Shown here: piece after piece, positions 15,091 to 22,854 of the stretch | How the letters are laid out: the number at the start of each line of letters is the position of its first letter | Position numbering within the stretch: position 1 is the first letter of the stretch | Source: Verrucomicrobia bacterium UBA6775 | Lineage (GTDB): Bacteria; Verrucomicrobiota; Verrucomicrobiia; Limisphaerales; UBA1096 | Assembly: GCA_002453165.1 (NCBI GenBank) | Contig: DKGH01000023.1 | Span: 1-32,099 of the forward strand | Length of the DNA: 32,099 nt | Direction: 5' to 3' | Notes under the pieces: model-generated | Databases searched by the model: none | What the model was told of the DNA's origin: nothing | The model's input: the letters and a program-made list of their open reading frames with translations, nothing else | Program-made: the position numbers and the translations under genes

Positions 15091-16757
15091 TAATTGGAAA
15101 ATTGATTCACGACAAACACCACCCAGGCGATCCAGCCGAATATACAAAACGTGGCAAAGACGGCACACTTGAAGCCAAGGTCACGCCGCACGCCGAACCC
15201 ATAGATCGCCGGCGCCAGGGGTGAAAAGAAAATGTTTAGGCAACCCCAAAGGGTGCTCCCGCGAAACCCGGCCACGATGCCCCAAATCCAGCCGATGGTG
15301 CTCAGTAATGCCAACACCGCCAGCGAGATCATGATGGGTATCAACTGTCTCGGCAACGGGAATTCGCCAAAACCCACAGACTCGCCCCCAGTCGTGCCGG
15401 CAAGTTGCGCGTTGATCGACTCGTGCCGTTTCACGACGAAAAATTTCAGCGGATTCTGCTCCCTAATGGACGGCTCATCCGCCAGCATCCGGTCGAATCG
15501 CTCTATGGCATCATCACCGTTCAACGACACCATTGGCCTGACGTGCGAAGAGACAAAATCGATCTTCGCAAACATGGCGTCGCGGTCGAAGATTGACTCC
15601 ATGTACGCCTCGATGTAGCCGTGGTACTTCTCCCGGTTGCCCGGCACGCCAAGGACGCGTTCAATGATTGGGCGACGATCCGTGACCGGCTGGTCGATGC
15701 TCATGTTCCGGCGCGTGTCCGGCGTGCCCATCAGGTGGAACGCACCGAACGAGTGATCCATGTCCCACGGCAAAAACTGAAACCGGTTCGACTCCGGCTC
15801 GAGATAAATGTAGTGGTTTTGCGAGCCGCTGAGGAAACTGTCCAGGTTGCAAATGATGACGTTGCACGCGATGAACTTCAGGAACTGGTCGACGTCGAGG
15901 TAGTCGGCGTAACGCGCCTCGAACTCGTCGTCATCCGCCTCGTGGATCAGCCGCGCAAACTCGATCACCCGTTTTTTCTGCTCCTCGGAGGGGTCGGTCT
16001 TGGGCACAAACCCGATCTCGTACTCGGCCCAGTCCTCGCCGAAGTACCGGAACAATCCGAATGTACTCGGCTTCATCAGCAGCCCCTTTGCCGAGCCGTA
16101 GTTACGCCGCAAAAACCGTTTGTCCTTTTGCTCCACAACGGTGTACAGCCCGATCGGCTTGGCATCCTTCTCCCCCGGAATCGTGAGCTTCACCCTCGCA
16201 TAACCCACGCGCGAGACCGGGATGCTCGCCTCGCGAAAAAACTCATACGACAAAGCCTCCCGCATCAGCGACGGGTCGGTGATGTTGTTGTTCAGATTGA
16301 TTTTGGTCATCCCGCGAAACTCCTGCCCCTTGACGTACTCGTTGAAATCGATCTTGAACGAGTACCGCCCGTTCATGTGCCCCTCGATGAACGTGCCGTT
16401 GCCCTTGAAGCGCACGCCGACGTTTTTTACCGTCTCACCGTCAATCTCGACATCCCCCCTGCCGTACTGGTGATCAACCCCAAGATAACCAGCCAAGCCG
16501 GGCCGCGTTGATTTCTCACTGCGAAAATGCCCGCCCGCCATCGCGTCCTCGATCAGGTCCTCGAACGCCTTGCCAACCGCACGGTCGTCGATCCGCACAT
16601 CCGCCGGCGGCTGCAGCTTGGCCCATTCCTCCGATGAAATCGTGATGTGAACATCGATCACGTTATCGAGCCCGAACAGAGAGACGGAGGGATCCTCCTG
16701 ACCAAGCGCTTGGCCAAGGCCAAGCAGGAAACAAAAAACAGTTGAGAGCTTCTTCAA
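15090..16757 (-). CDS. CotH-kinase family protein with C-terminal membrane domain
   Basis: I choose TTG 16757, 8 bases after the sulfatase stop, giving 555 residues and a good signal peptide (MKKLSTVFCFLLGLGQALGQ). The frame extends to 17009, but that part overlaps the sulfatase gene and reads as arginine-rich shadow. The CotH domain spans about residues 30-440: VRFKGNGTF, SFKIDFNEYVKGQ, LNLNNN-like INLNNNITDPS, YTVVEQKDKRFL, ICNLDSFLSGSQNHYIY (catalytic-loop-like) and FLPWDMDHSFGAFH (WDxDxxFG metal motif). CotH of Bacillus phosphorylates spore-coat proteins. Residues 470-555 hold three membrane segments (LIPIMISLAVLALLSTIGWI, LWGCLNIFFSPLAPAIYGFG, CAVFATFCIFGWIAWVVFVV), an unusual addition. 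Kinase activity here is inferred. It overlaps the next gene by TAATG. Confidence 0.9.
   Translation of the reverse strand: MKKLSTVFCFLLGLGQALGQEDPSVSLFGLDNVIDVHITISSEEWAKLQPPADVRIDDRAVGKAFEDLIEDAMAGGHFRSEKSTRPGLAGYLGVDHQYGRGDVEIDGETVKNVGVRFKGNGTFIEGHMNGRYSFKIDFNEYVKGQEFRGMTKINLNNNITDPSLMREALSYEFFREASIPVSRVGYARVKLTIPGEKDAKPIGLYTVVEQKDKRFLRRNYGSAKGLLMKPSTFGLFRYFGEDWAEYEIGFVPKTDPSEEQKKRVIEFARLIHEADDDEFEARYADYLDVDQFLKFIACNVIICNLDSFLSGSQNHYIYLEPESNRFQFLPWDMDHSFGAFHLMGTPDTRRNMSIDQPVTDRRPIIERVLGVPGNREKYHGYIEAYMESIFDRDAMFAKIDFVSSHVRPMVSLNGDDAIERFDRMLADEPSIREQNPLKFFVVKRHESINAQLAGTTGGESVGFGEFPLPRQLIPIMISLAVLALLSTIGWIWGIVAGFRGSTLWGCLNIFFSPLAPAIYGFGVRRDLGFKCAVFATFCIFGWIAWVVFVVNQFSN
16697..16725. repeat. 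Tandem palindrome units in the CotH-kinase signal peptide
   Basis: One exact TTGGCCAA core (16710-16717) flanked on both sides by degraded units. On the minus strand they encode LGLGQALGQ at the end of the signal peptide. Confidence 0.88.
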
Positions 16758-16765
16758 GTGGGAAC

Positions 16766-18235
16766 TTATTTTTGGGTCAACGTTTTCGGATTTTTCACCA
16801 TCCCTGCCGGTCGGATGCCACTGCCCTTCACCCTCAGAAGCGTGTCGCCGAGGTCGGTGCGGACCGGCTCGGCCAACTTGGCCAAGCGCTTGGCCGCGGC
16901 GCGGTTCAGGTGCAGCACGTTTTTCTTTTCGCCGATGTCGTTCTGGAGATCGAACAGGCCGGAGGGGCGGCCAAGCGAGTTGTCGTCGCGGGAAAACAGC
17001 ATCTTCCATTTCCCGCTGCGCACCCCGTGCAACTGGCCCTGATGAAAGTAAACGAACAACTCATGCGGCGACTTCGCGCCCGGCCTGGCGAGGATGAGGT
17101 CGCGGATATTTTTCCCGTCGATCTTCCGGTTGCTGTCCAGCTTGCCGCCGGCCAGGGCGGCGAAGGTCGGCAGCAGATCCATCGACGTGACCATTTCATC
17201 GGAGGCCGTGCCGGCGGGGATGGTTCCCGGCCAGCGAATCAAAAACGGCACCCGTTGGCCTCCCTCCCACGTCGAGCCCTTGCCGGCCTTCAACGGCTTG
17301 TTGCTCGCCCCGTGCCGGATGGCACCGCCGTTGTCGGACATGAACACCACGAGCGTTTTTTCATCGATCCCGTTTTGCTTGAGCGCCTTCAGGATCTCGC
17401 CGGTCGACCAGTCGATCTCCTCCACCGTGTCACCCCACTTGCCGTTGGCCGATTTGCCGGCGAACCGCTCGCTGGAGAACTGCGGCCAGTGCGGCATGGT
17501 GTGCGGCAGGTACAGGAAAAACGGCTTGGCCTTGTTTTGCTCTATGAACCGGATGGCCTCCCCGGTGTATCGCTGAGTGAGCAACCGCTGATCCGGCTCC
17601 TCCTCGATCACCTTTTCCATCCGCATCAACGGCAGCGGCGGGTACCGGTTTTTCAGGCGGCTGGTCTGGCCCATGTCGTTGGAAAAAGGGATGCCGAAGT
17701 AATAGTCAAACCCGTGGCGTGTCGGCAGAAACTCCGGCTGATCGCCAAGATGCCACTTGCCCACGATCGCCGTCGCATAGCCGCTGGCCTTGAGCATCTC
17801 CGCCATGGTGGTTTCCTTCGGGCTCAACCCACGCGAGTTTCCGGGAAAGAGCACCCAGCGGCCGGTTTCGTTTTCATGCAACCCCACCCGCTGCGGGTAG
17901 CAACCGGTCATCAACGAGGCACGCGACGGGGTGCACACGCCGCTCGTCACATAAAACGTGGTGAACTTGCGCCCCTCGGCGGCCATGCGGTCGAGATTGG
18001 GGGTGCGGTGTTTTTCCGAGCCGAACGGCCCGATGTCGGCATAGCCCAAGTCGTCACAAAAAATGAGAATGATGTTTGGCCGGGCCGAAGACTCTGCGGC
18101 ACTGGACAGGCAGAGGGCTGATCCTGCGAACAGGAGGAGGCAGATGATTCGGAGGATTCCGGAAAGATTTCTCACGGGCTGCGAAGCGTTCCATCCCAAG
18201 CCGTCCGGGTCAATCCTGCGAGCTTTGCCAAACAT
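16766..18235 (-). CDS. Exported sulfatase (type I, formylglycine-dependent)
   Basis: The 489-residue protein starts at ATG 18235; an in-frame GTG at 18175 would give a shorter, more typical signal peptide (MRNLSGILRIICLLLFAGSALC). The catalytic signature is GVCTPSRASLMTG, with Cys101 in the CxPSR motif that the formylglycine-generating enzyme oxidises. Other sulfatase features: RPNIILIFCDDLGYADIG (metal Asp pair), GYATAIVGKWHLG, HTMPHWP and VVFMSDNGG (late metal site). It hydrolyses a sulfate ester, probably on a polysaccharide, in the periplasm or outside. It is the first gene of a tightly packed unit with CotH kinase, esterase and M24 peptidase. No formylglycine-generating enzyme gene is in the window. 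A two-unit palindrome (16877-16895) encodes KRLAKLA near the C-terminus. Confidence 0.95.
   Translation of the reverse strand: MFGKARRIDPDGLGWNASQPVRNLSGILRIICLLLFAGSALCLSSAAESSARPNIILIFCDDLGYADIGPFGSEKHRTPNLDRMAAEGRKFTTFYVTSGVCTPSRASLMTGCYPQRVGLHENETGRWVLFPGNSRGLSPKETTMAEMLKASGYATAIVGKWHLGDQPEFLPTRHGFDYYFGIPFSNDMGQTSRLKNRYPPLPLMRMEKVIEEEPDQRLLTQRYTGEAIRFIEQNKAKPFFLYLPHTMPHWPQFSSERFAGKSANGKWGDTVEEIDWSTGEILKALKQNGIDEKTLVVFMSDNGGAIRHGASNKPLKAGKGSTWEGGQRVPFLIRWPGTIPAGTASDEMVTSMDLLPTFAALAGGKLDSNRKIDGKNIRDLILARPGAKSPHELFVYFHQGQLHGVRSGKWKMLFSRDDNSLGRPSGLFDLQNDIGEKKNVLHLNRAAAKRLAKLAEPVRTDLGDTLLRVKGSGIRPAGMVKNPKTLTQK
16877..16895. repeat. Two-unit palindrome in the sulfatase C-terminus
   Basis: One full unit and a second broken after GGCC. 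It encodes KRLAKLA in the minus-strand sulfatase, about 28 residues before its end. Confidence 0.9.
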
Positions 18236-18269
18236 GAGGCTTAAATCACAATTCTAACCAAAAGTCTAA

Positions 18270-19916
18270 ATGCTTGAAAAAGGGGTGCATCGGATGGACG
18301 TTCTCTTCCCGTCAAACTTTAAGATGCTTTTTCAAAAAGACTCACTCCTGAAAGCCGCACGACACGAGGGTGGTGTCAACCGCAGACTGTTTCTCGCCTA
18401 CGCCACAGCACTCTACGGCATCCCAATGCTTGGCAAAGCGGCCAACATCAACCGCCGGATGAAGTTCGCCAGTAACCCATTCTCACTGGGTGTGGCCTCC
18501 GGGGACGCCAACAGCACAAGCGTAGTTCTCTGGACCCGGCTCGCGCCAAACCCGCTCGACCCGGACGGCGGCATGCCAAACTTGGGCGTCCCGGTCCAGT
18601 GGCGACTGGCCACGGATGACGGGATGCAAAACATCGCGGCCTCCGGGCAACAACTCGCCACGCCGCAACTGGGGCACTCGATCCACGTAACCGCCGGGCA
18701 GCTCAAACCGGACACGTGGTATTGGTTTCAATTCAGCGTAAACGGTGAAGAAAGTGTCGTGGGCCGAACACGTACGATGCCGGCACGGTTCGCCAACCCA
18801 AAACAACTATCCTTTGCTGCGGCCTCCTGCCAGAGCCTTGAACAAGGCTACTACACTGCCTACGACCGGATGGCAGAGGACGAACTCGACTTGGTTTTTC
18901 ACCTTGGCGACTACATTTACGAGTACAATGCCGGCAACCAGGGTAACATTCGCAAACATCACGGCGGCGAGATTGTGTCGCTCTCCGACTACCGCGTGAG
19001 GCATGCGCAGTACAAACTAGATCCGGCATTGCAGAAGGCGCACGCACGCTGCCCTTGGTTCGTGACCTGGGACGATCACGAGGTGGACAACAATTGCGCG
19101 GACGAGATTTCCGAGCAGAAAAATGTCAAGCCGGTGGACTTTCTCATTCGCCGTGCCGCCGCGTATCAGGCCTACTACGAGAACATGCCGCTGCGCCGGA
19201 CCTCCCTGCCTGCTGGACCGTATCTGCAGCTTTACAGACGCGGAGCGTTTGGCCAATTGGCTGAATTCATGGTTCTGGACGGGCGTCAATACCGCAGTGA
19301 TCAACCCAACAACGACGTACGTTCCCCCATCAACGAAGCAGCGCTCAATCCCGAGACAACCATGCTCGGCAAGGATCAGCGTAACTGGCTCAAGCATTCG
19401 CTCATTCAGTCGAGAGGGACTTGGAACATCCTAGCGCAGCAGGTCATGATGGGCATGGTCGGCACGCCCAGCGGGGATGTTCCCATGGCTTACTCGATGG
19501 ACCAATGGCCCGGCTATACTTACGAGCGGATGGATATCGTTCGATTCATGGCCGACCGAAAAATTTCCAACCCGGTCGTACTCACCGGCGATATTCATTC
19601 GAACTGGGCCAATGAGCTGCGCATCGACGACCGCAAGATGGACGCCCCGGTGGTGGCTACGGAATTTGTCGGCACATCAATTTCCAGCGGTGGAGATGGA
19701 CAGGACCGCACTGCATCACACGACAAGGTGCTCTCGGACAATCCCTTCATCAAGTTTCACAACCGCCAACGAGGCTATTTTCGTTGCAAAGTTACGCAGA
19801 AGACATGGACAACCGACTACATGGTGGCAGACAAGGTAACCACCCTAGGCGGCAAAATGACCAAGCGCACTTCTCTCGTCCTAGAAAACGGTAGCCCCAG
19901 CATCCAGAAGGCCTGA
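18270..19916 (+). CDS. PhoD-like alkaline phosphatase/phosphodiesterase
   Basis: The protein has 548 residues from ATG 18270; ATG 18294 has the better ribosome site (AAGGGG about 8 bases upstream) and may be the true start. A twin-arginine-like leader, NRRLFLAYATALYG, is followed by NPFSLGVASGDANSTSVVLWTRLAP, the N-terminal PhoD fibronectin-like domain. Metal-site motifs follow: FAAASCQS, LVFHLGDYIYEY, FVTWDDHEVDNN, and PVVLTGDIHSNW. PhoD enzymes release phosphate from mono- and diesters outside the cytoplasm using Ca2+/Fe3+. The gene starts 34 bases from the divergent sulfatase gene, so the two share a very short promoter region. It ends 4 bases before the ankyrin lipoprotein gene. Confidence 0.94.
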   Translation: MLEKGVHRMDVLFPSNFKMLFQKDSLLKAARHEGGVNRRLFLAYATALYGIPMLGKAANINRRMKFASNPFSLGVASGDANSTSVVLWTRLAPNPLDPDGGMPNLGVPVQWRLATDDGMQNIAASGQQLATPQLGHSIHVTAGQLKPDTWYWFQFSVNGEESVVGRTRTMPARFANPKQLSFAAASCQSLEQGYYTAYDRMAEDELDLVFHLGDYIYEYNAGNQGNIRKHHGGEIVSLSDYRVRHAQYKLDPALQKAHARCPWFVTWDDHEVDNNCADEISEQKNVKPVDFLIRRAAAYQAYYENMPLRRTSLPAGPYLQLYRRGAFGQLAEFMVLDGRQYRSDQPNNDVRSPINEAALNPETTMLGKDQRNWLKHSLIQSRGTWNILAQQVMMGMVGTPSGDVPMAYSMDQWPGYTYERMDIVRFMADRKISNPVVLTGDIHSNWANELRIDDRKMDAPVVATEFVGTSISSGGDGQDRTASHDKVLSDNPFIKFHNRQRGYFRCKVTQKTWTTDYMVADKVTTLGGKMTKRTSLVLENGSPSIQKA

Positions 19917-19920
19917 CCCG

Positions 19921-20712
19921 ATGTTATCCCGCGACGAACGAACACCTATGATCAATCGATTTATCACCGCCCTGCTTCCCCTGTTGTTGCTCAATGGTTG
20001 CGGTGGTGGTTCGCCAGACCAGTCGAAACCGACCGGCAACCGCTCCGACACAGTTGACAATACAGCCAAACTGAGCCTGATCGAGGCCGCCGAGGCGGGT
20101 GAACTGGAGGTGGTTGAAAAGCTGCTAGGCTCCGGTGTCGATGTCAACGAACAGGCCGACGACGAAAGCACCGCGCTGCACCTCGCCGCGCAGGAGGGGC
20201 ATGTCGATGTGGCCCGGCGCCTGATCGAGGCCGGCGCAGACATCAACGCAAAGGATGACATCGACCAGACCCCGGGCGACCGTGCCCGATTTTGGAAACA
20301 GGACAAGGTTCTCGAGTTGCTTGATAGGAACTCAATCCTCGAGGCCTCTCGTGAGGGGGACCTACAAACCGTGCTGGCCCAGCTTGAATCCGGCGTGGAC
20401 GTCAACCACGCCAACGCCAGTGGCGATACGGCCCTGACCTACGCCGCATTCATGGGCCATGCCGAGGTGGTCGCTCTGCTGATTGAAAAAGAGGCCAACG
20501 TGAACGCCAGCGGCCTCGCCGGCTGGACCGCCCTGCACCTCGCGGCGCAACGCGGCCATGAGAAGATCGTCGAGCAGCTCATTGCCAAGGGCGCCGAGAT
20601 CAACGCGCTCACCGAGGAAGGTTTTGGAGGGACACCGCTCGATGTCGCCGATGCAAATCTGGCGGAATTGCTCCGGAAAAACGGGGGAAAGACCGCCGAT
20701 GCGCTGAAGTAA
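19921..20712 (+). CDS. Ankyrin-repeat lipoprotein
   Basis: The protein has 263 residues from ATG 19921, which has AAGG upstream; ATG 19948 (MINRFITALLPLLLLNGC) is an alternative. The lipobox LLLNGC shows lipid attachment after export. After a linker there are two pairs of ankyrin repeats, LIEAAEAGELEVVEKLLGSGVDVNEQ/STALHLAAQEGHVDVARRLIEAGADINAKD and DTALTYAAFMGHAEVVALLIEKEANVNA/WTALHLAAQRGHEKIVEQLIAKGAEINAL (each stretch broken here for reading). Ankyrin repeats bind proteins; the partner is unknown. It directly follows the PhoD-like gene, so the two are probably co-transcribed. A palindrome copy begins 4 bases after its stop. Confidence 0.92.
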   Translation: MLSRDERTPMINRFITALLPLLLLNGCGGGSPDQSKPTGNRSDTVDNTAKLSLIEAAEAGELEVVEKLLGSGVDVNEQADDESTALHLAAQEGHVDVARRLIEAGADINAKDDIDQTPGDRARFWKQDKVLELLDRNSILEASREGDLQTVLAQLESGVDVNHANASGDTALTYAAFMGHAEVVALLIEKEANVNASGLAGWTALHLAAQRGHEKIVEQLIAKGAEINALTEEGFGGTPLDVADANLAELLRKNGGKTADALK

Positions 20713-20716
20713 TGCC

Positions 20717-20727
20717 GCTTGGCCAAG
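20717..20727. repeat. Palindrome unit after the ankyrin lipoprotein stop
   Basis: CGCTTGGCCAAG plus a diverged end, beginning 4 bases after the stop at 20712. Confidence 0.85.
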
Positions 20728-20797
20728 CCGATAATGCTTGAACCGGGGCCGTCGTTCCGGGCAGTTTGGCGGCCAAGCAAAATCAATCCTGACACCC

Positions 20798-20823
20798 CGC
20801 TTGGCCAAGTACTTGGCCAAGCG
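20798..20823. repeat. Perfect 26-base nested palindrome before the aldolase start
   Basis: Two cores (20801-20808 and 20813-20820) joined by a GTAC centre instead of the usual GCGC. The whole 26 bases are self-complementary. The start codon at 20836 is 13 bases downstream. Confidence 0.95.
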
Positions 20824-20835
20824 CAACCTGCCTTG

Positions 20836-21597
20836 ATGATGAATTTCAGACAACAACTCCAGAGCGGCAAACATCTACTCGGCACGATGGTGACGCTTCC
20901 CACTGCGGCCACGGCGGAGATCCTCGCCGACCTCGGTTTTGACTGGCTGTTCATAGACGCCGAGCACAGCGCCCTGAGCTACGGCGACATACAGGGCATC
21001 CTTCAAGCGGTCGGCGACCGGGTAGCCTGCGTGGTGCGCCTCCCCGCTGCTGAGGAGTTGCCGGTGAAGAAAGTACTCGACCTCGGTGCAGCCGGCATCA
21101 TCGCGCCACAAGTCAACTCAGTGGAGCAAGCACGTAACATCGTCCGCTACGCACGCTACTCGCCGAAGGGCAGTCGTGGGGTCGGGCTTGGCCGCGCGCA
21201 CGGCTACGGCATGCGCTTCGCCGAGTACATGGAGATCGCCAACGACTCGGTGGCCGTGCTGGTACAGGCGGAACACATCGACGCGGTCAACTGCATCGAG
21301 TCGATCGTGCAGATCGACGGGCTCGACGGCATCATGCTCGGCCCGTACGACCTCTCGGCGAGCATGGGCAAGATGGGCCAGGTCACCGACCCGGAAGTCA
21401 CCGGTGCAATCGACCGGATTCATCAGGCCTGCCAATCCGCCGGGATCGCCATAGGCTATTTCGGCGTCAATGCGGAGGCGGTTCGGCCCTACCAGCAGAA
21501 GGGGTACAATCTCATCCTCGCCGGGGTCGACACGCTGCACCTCGGCGGTGCGGCCAGACAAATGCTGAACGAACTGCGCTCCGCAAAGGAGGATTAG
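20836..21597 (+). CDS. HpcH/HpaI aldolase family protein
   Basis: The 253-residue protein starts at ATG 20836 or 20839 (MMNFRQQLQSGKHLLGTMVT), the family's usual beginning; the upstream frame is repeat sequence. Family motifs in order: GFDWLFIDAEHSALSYGDIQ (catalytic His), CVVRLPA (substrate Arg), AAGIIAPQVNSVEQA, YSPKGSRGVGLGRAHGYG, VLVQAEHIDAVN (metal Glu) and IMLGPYDLSASMG (metal Asp). Such class II aldolases split 2-keto-3-deoxy acids, for example 2-dehydro-3-deoxyglucarate, into pyruvate or tartronate semialdehyde plus an aldehyde, using Mg2+ or Mn2+. It is cytoplasmic. It is followed after 2 bases by an amidohydrolase with a strong ribosome site, so the two are co-expressed. No clear Shine-Dalgarno precedes its own start, which sits 13 bases after a perfect palindrome. 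Confidence 0.94.
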   Translation: MMNFRQQLQSGKHLLGTMVTLPTAATAEILADLGFDWLFIDAEHSALSYGDIQGILQAVGDRVACVVRLPAAEELPVKKVLDLGAAGIIAPQVNSVEQARNIVRYARYSPKGSRGVGLGRAHGYGMRFAEYMEIANDSVAVLVQAEHIDAVNCIESIVQIDGLDGIMLGPYDLSASMGKMGQVTDPEVTGAIDRIHQACQSAGIAIGYFGVNAEAVRPYQQKGYNLILAGVDTLHLGGAARQMLNELRSAKED

Positions 21598-21599
21598 AA

Positions 21600-22853
21600 A
21601 TGAGCCAACACCTGTTTACAAACGTCAACGTGCTCGCCTGTACCGGCGGCGAACCGTTCGCCGGTGAGGTTCGAGTAGAGGGCAACGAGATCACCGCCAT
21701 CGCGCGCGATAGCGAATCGCTCGACCGCGACGGTGCGGAGGTGCACGACGGCGAAGGCCGCATGACACTCATGCCCGGCCTGATTGAGTCACACGCGCAT
21801 CTGAGTATCGACAACACGGACGATCTCGCCGCGCTTGGCCGCATGCCGCCCGAAGAGCACACGCTGCTGACAATGCACAACGCCCGGCTTTATCTCGACC
21901 ACGGCATCACCAGTTGCATCAGTGCCGCCTCGGCCAAGCCGCGGCTCGACGTGGTCATCCGCAACGCCATTGAGAAGGGCGAGATCCCCGGCCCGAGACT
22001 GCTCGCGGCCACCCCCTGGTTGACTGTCACCGGCGGCCTAGGCGACATGCGGACCCTGCACATGCCCAAGGTCGATTCCATGGCACTAATGGCCGATGGC
22101 CCGGAGGAGTACCGACGGTTGACACGCGAACTGATCCGCGAGGGGGTGGACATCATCAAGCTGGTGATCTCGGGCGACTCATTCGTGCCGCACGCCGGCT
22201 CTGAGACCACCATCATGAGCGAGGCCGAGATCGCCGCCGCCGCCGAGGTGGCGCACGCCCACGGCAAACGACTCAGCGCGCACGCCCGCAGCGCGGAGTC
22301 GGTCAAACTCTGTGTCCGGCACGGCATCAAGGTGATTTACCACGCCAACTACGCCGACGAGGAAGCGCTCGATTTGCTCGAGGCCAACAAGGACTGGCTG
22401 TTCATCAGCCCGAACATCGGCTTCACGGCGATCGCCGCCTATGAGGGGGACGACTGGTTCACCGAGGAGCAGGTTCAAGCGATGGGGTTCCGGGGGGAAC
22501 TCGACAGTGCCGTGGCCGGCATTCAGGCATTGATGAAACGCGGCGTCCGCATCCTCGGGGGTGGAGATTACGGTTTCATGATCACGCCGCACGGCCAAAA
22601 TGCCCGCGATCTCGACCACTTCATCAAGCACTGCGGAATGTCCCCGATGGAGTCGATCCTCACGATGACAAAAAACGGCGGTGCAGCCATGGACATGCCG
22701 GACCGGCTGGGGCAGATCCGGGAAGGCTTCCTCGCCGACCTACTGCTAGTCGATGGCAATCCTCTGGCAGACACAAAGGTGCTTTTAAGGCGCGAAAACC
22801 TCCGGCTCATCATGAAAGACGGAAAATTACATAAGCATTTAAACCGAAAATAA
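21600..22853 (+). CDS. Amidohydrolase family protein (imidazolonepropionase-like)
   Basis: The 417-residue protein starts at ATG 21600 behind a strong ribosome site, AAAGGAGGA, inside the end of the aldolase gene. It has the cyclic amidohydrolase pattern: beta-sandwich start (LFTNVNVLACTGG), metal motif LMPGLIESHAHLS (HxH), IIKLVISG (candidate carbamylated Lys), GKRLSAHARS (His), KVIYHANY (His), GVRILGGGDYGF (Asp), and end DMPDRLGQIREGFLADLLLVDGNPL. The group includes imidazolonepropionases, prolidases of the Sgx9260 type and others, so the substrate is not fixed. No signal peptide is seen. It is coupled to the aldolase gene (2-base gap). Its stop is one base from the convergent AT-rich gene. 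Confidence 0.93.
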   Translation: MSQHLFTNVNVLACTGGEPFAGEVRVEGNEITAIARDSESLDRDGAEVHDGEGRMTLMPGLIESHAHLSIDNTDDLAALGRMPPEEHTLLTMHNARLYLDHGITSCISAASAKPRLDVVIRNAIEKGEIPGPRLLAATPWLTVTGGLGDMRTLHMPKVDSMALMADGPEEYRRLTRELIREGVDIIKLVISGDSFVPHAGSETTIMSEAEIAAAAEVAHAHGKRLSAHARSAESVKLCVRHGIKVIYHANYADEEALDLLEANKDWLFISPNIGFTAIAAYEGDDWFTEEQVQAMGFRGELDSAVAGIQALMKRGVRILGGGDYGFMITPHGQNARDLDHFIKHCGMSPMESILTMTKNGGAAMDMPDRLGQIREGFLADLLLVDGNPLADTKVLLRRENLRLIMKDGKLHKHLNRK

Positions 22854-22854
22854 T

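Larger units (their letters stand above)
20713..20835 (+). other. Palindrome-rich leader between the ankyrin lipoprotein and aldolase genes
   Basis: These 123 bases hold three copies of the dispersed palindrome: a unit at 20717-20727, a degraded one at about 20771-20778, and a perfect 26-base nested palindrome at 20798-20823. An open frame runs through from TTG 20719, but it encodes repeat-derived sequence (PLGQVLGQAQPAL) and is not conserved aldolase sequence. The palindromes could fold near the start codon at 20836. Confidence 0.7.

Noticed and set aside
14035..15093. 352-codon plus-strand frame, and a similar one at 12143-13174
   Set aside because: Both lie wholly opposite well-supported genes (alpha/beta hydrolase; epimerase and M24 peptidase) and have no recognisable domain.
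16758..17009. N-terminal extension of the CotH-kinase protein to 17009
   Set aside because: It overlaps the sulfatase coding region, is Arg/Pro-rich and would bury the signal peptide.
16742..18121. 459-codon plus-strand open frame opposite the sulfatase
   Set aside because: It mirrors the sulfatase gene, has no family features and is rich in Arg, His and Pro, as expected for antisense frames in high-GC DNA.
20719..20835. N-terminal extension of the aldolase from TTG 20719
   Set aside because: The TTG is part of a palindrome copy and the 39 extra residues are mostly repeat-derived; the family starts at MNFRQQLQ.
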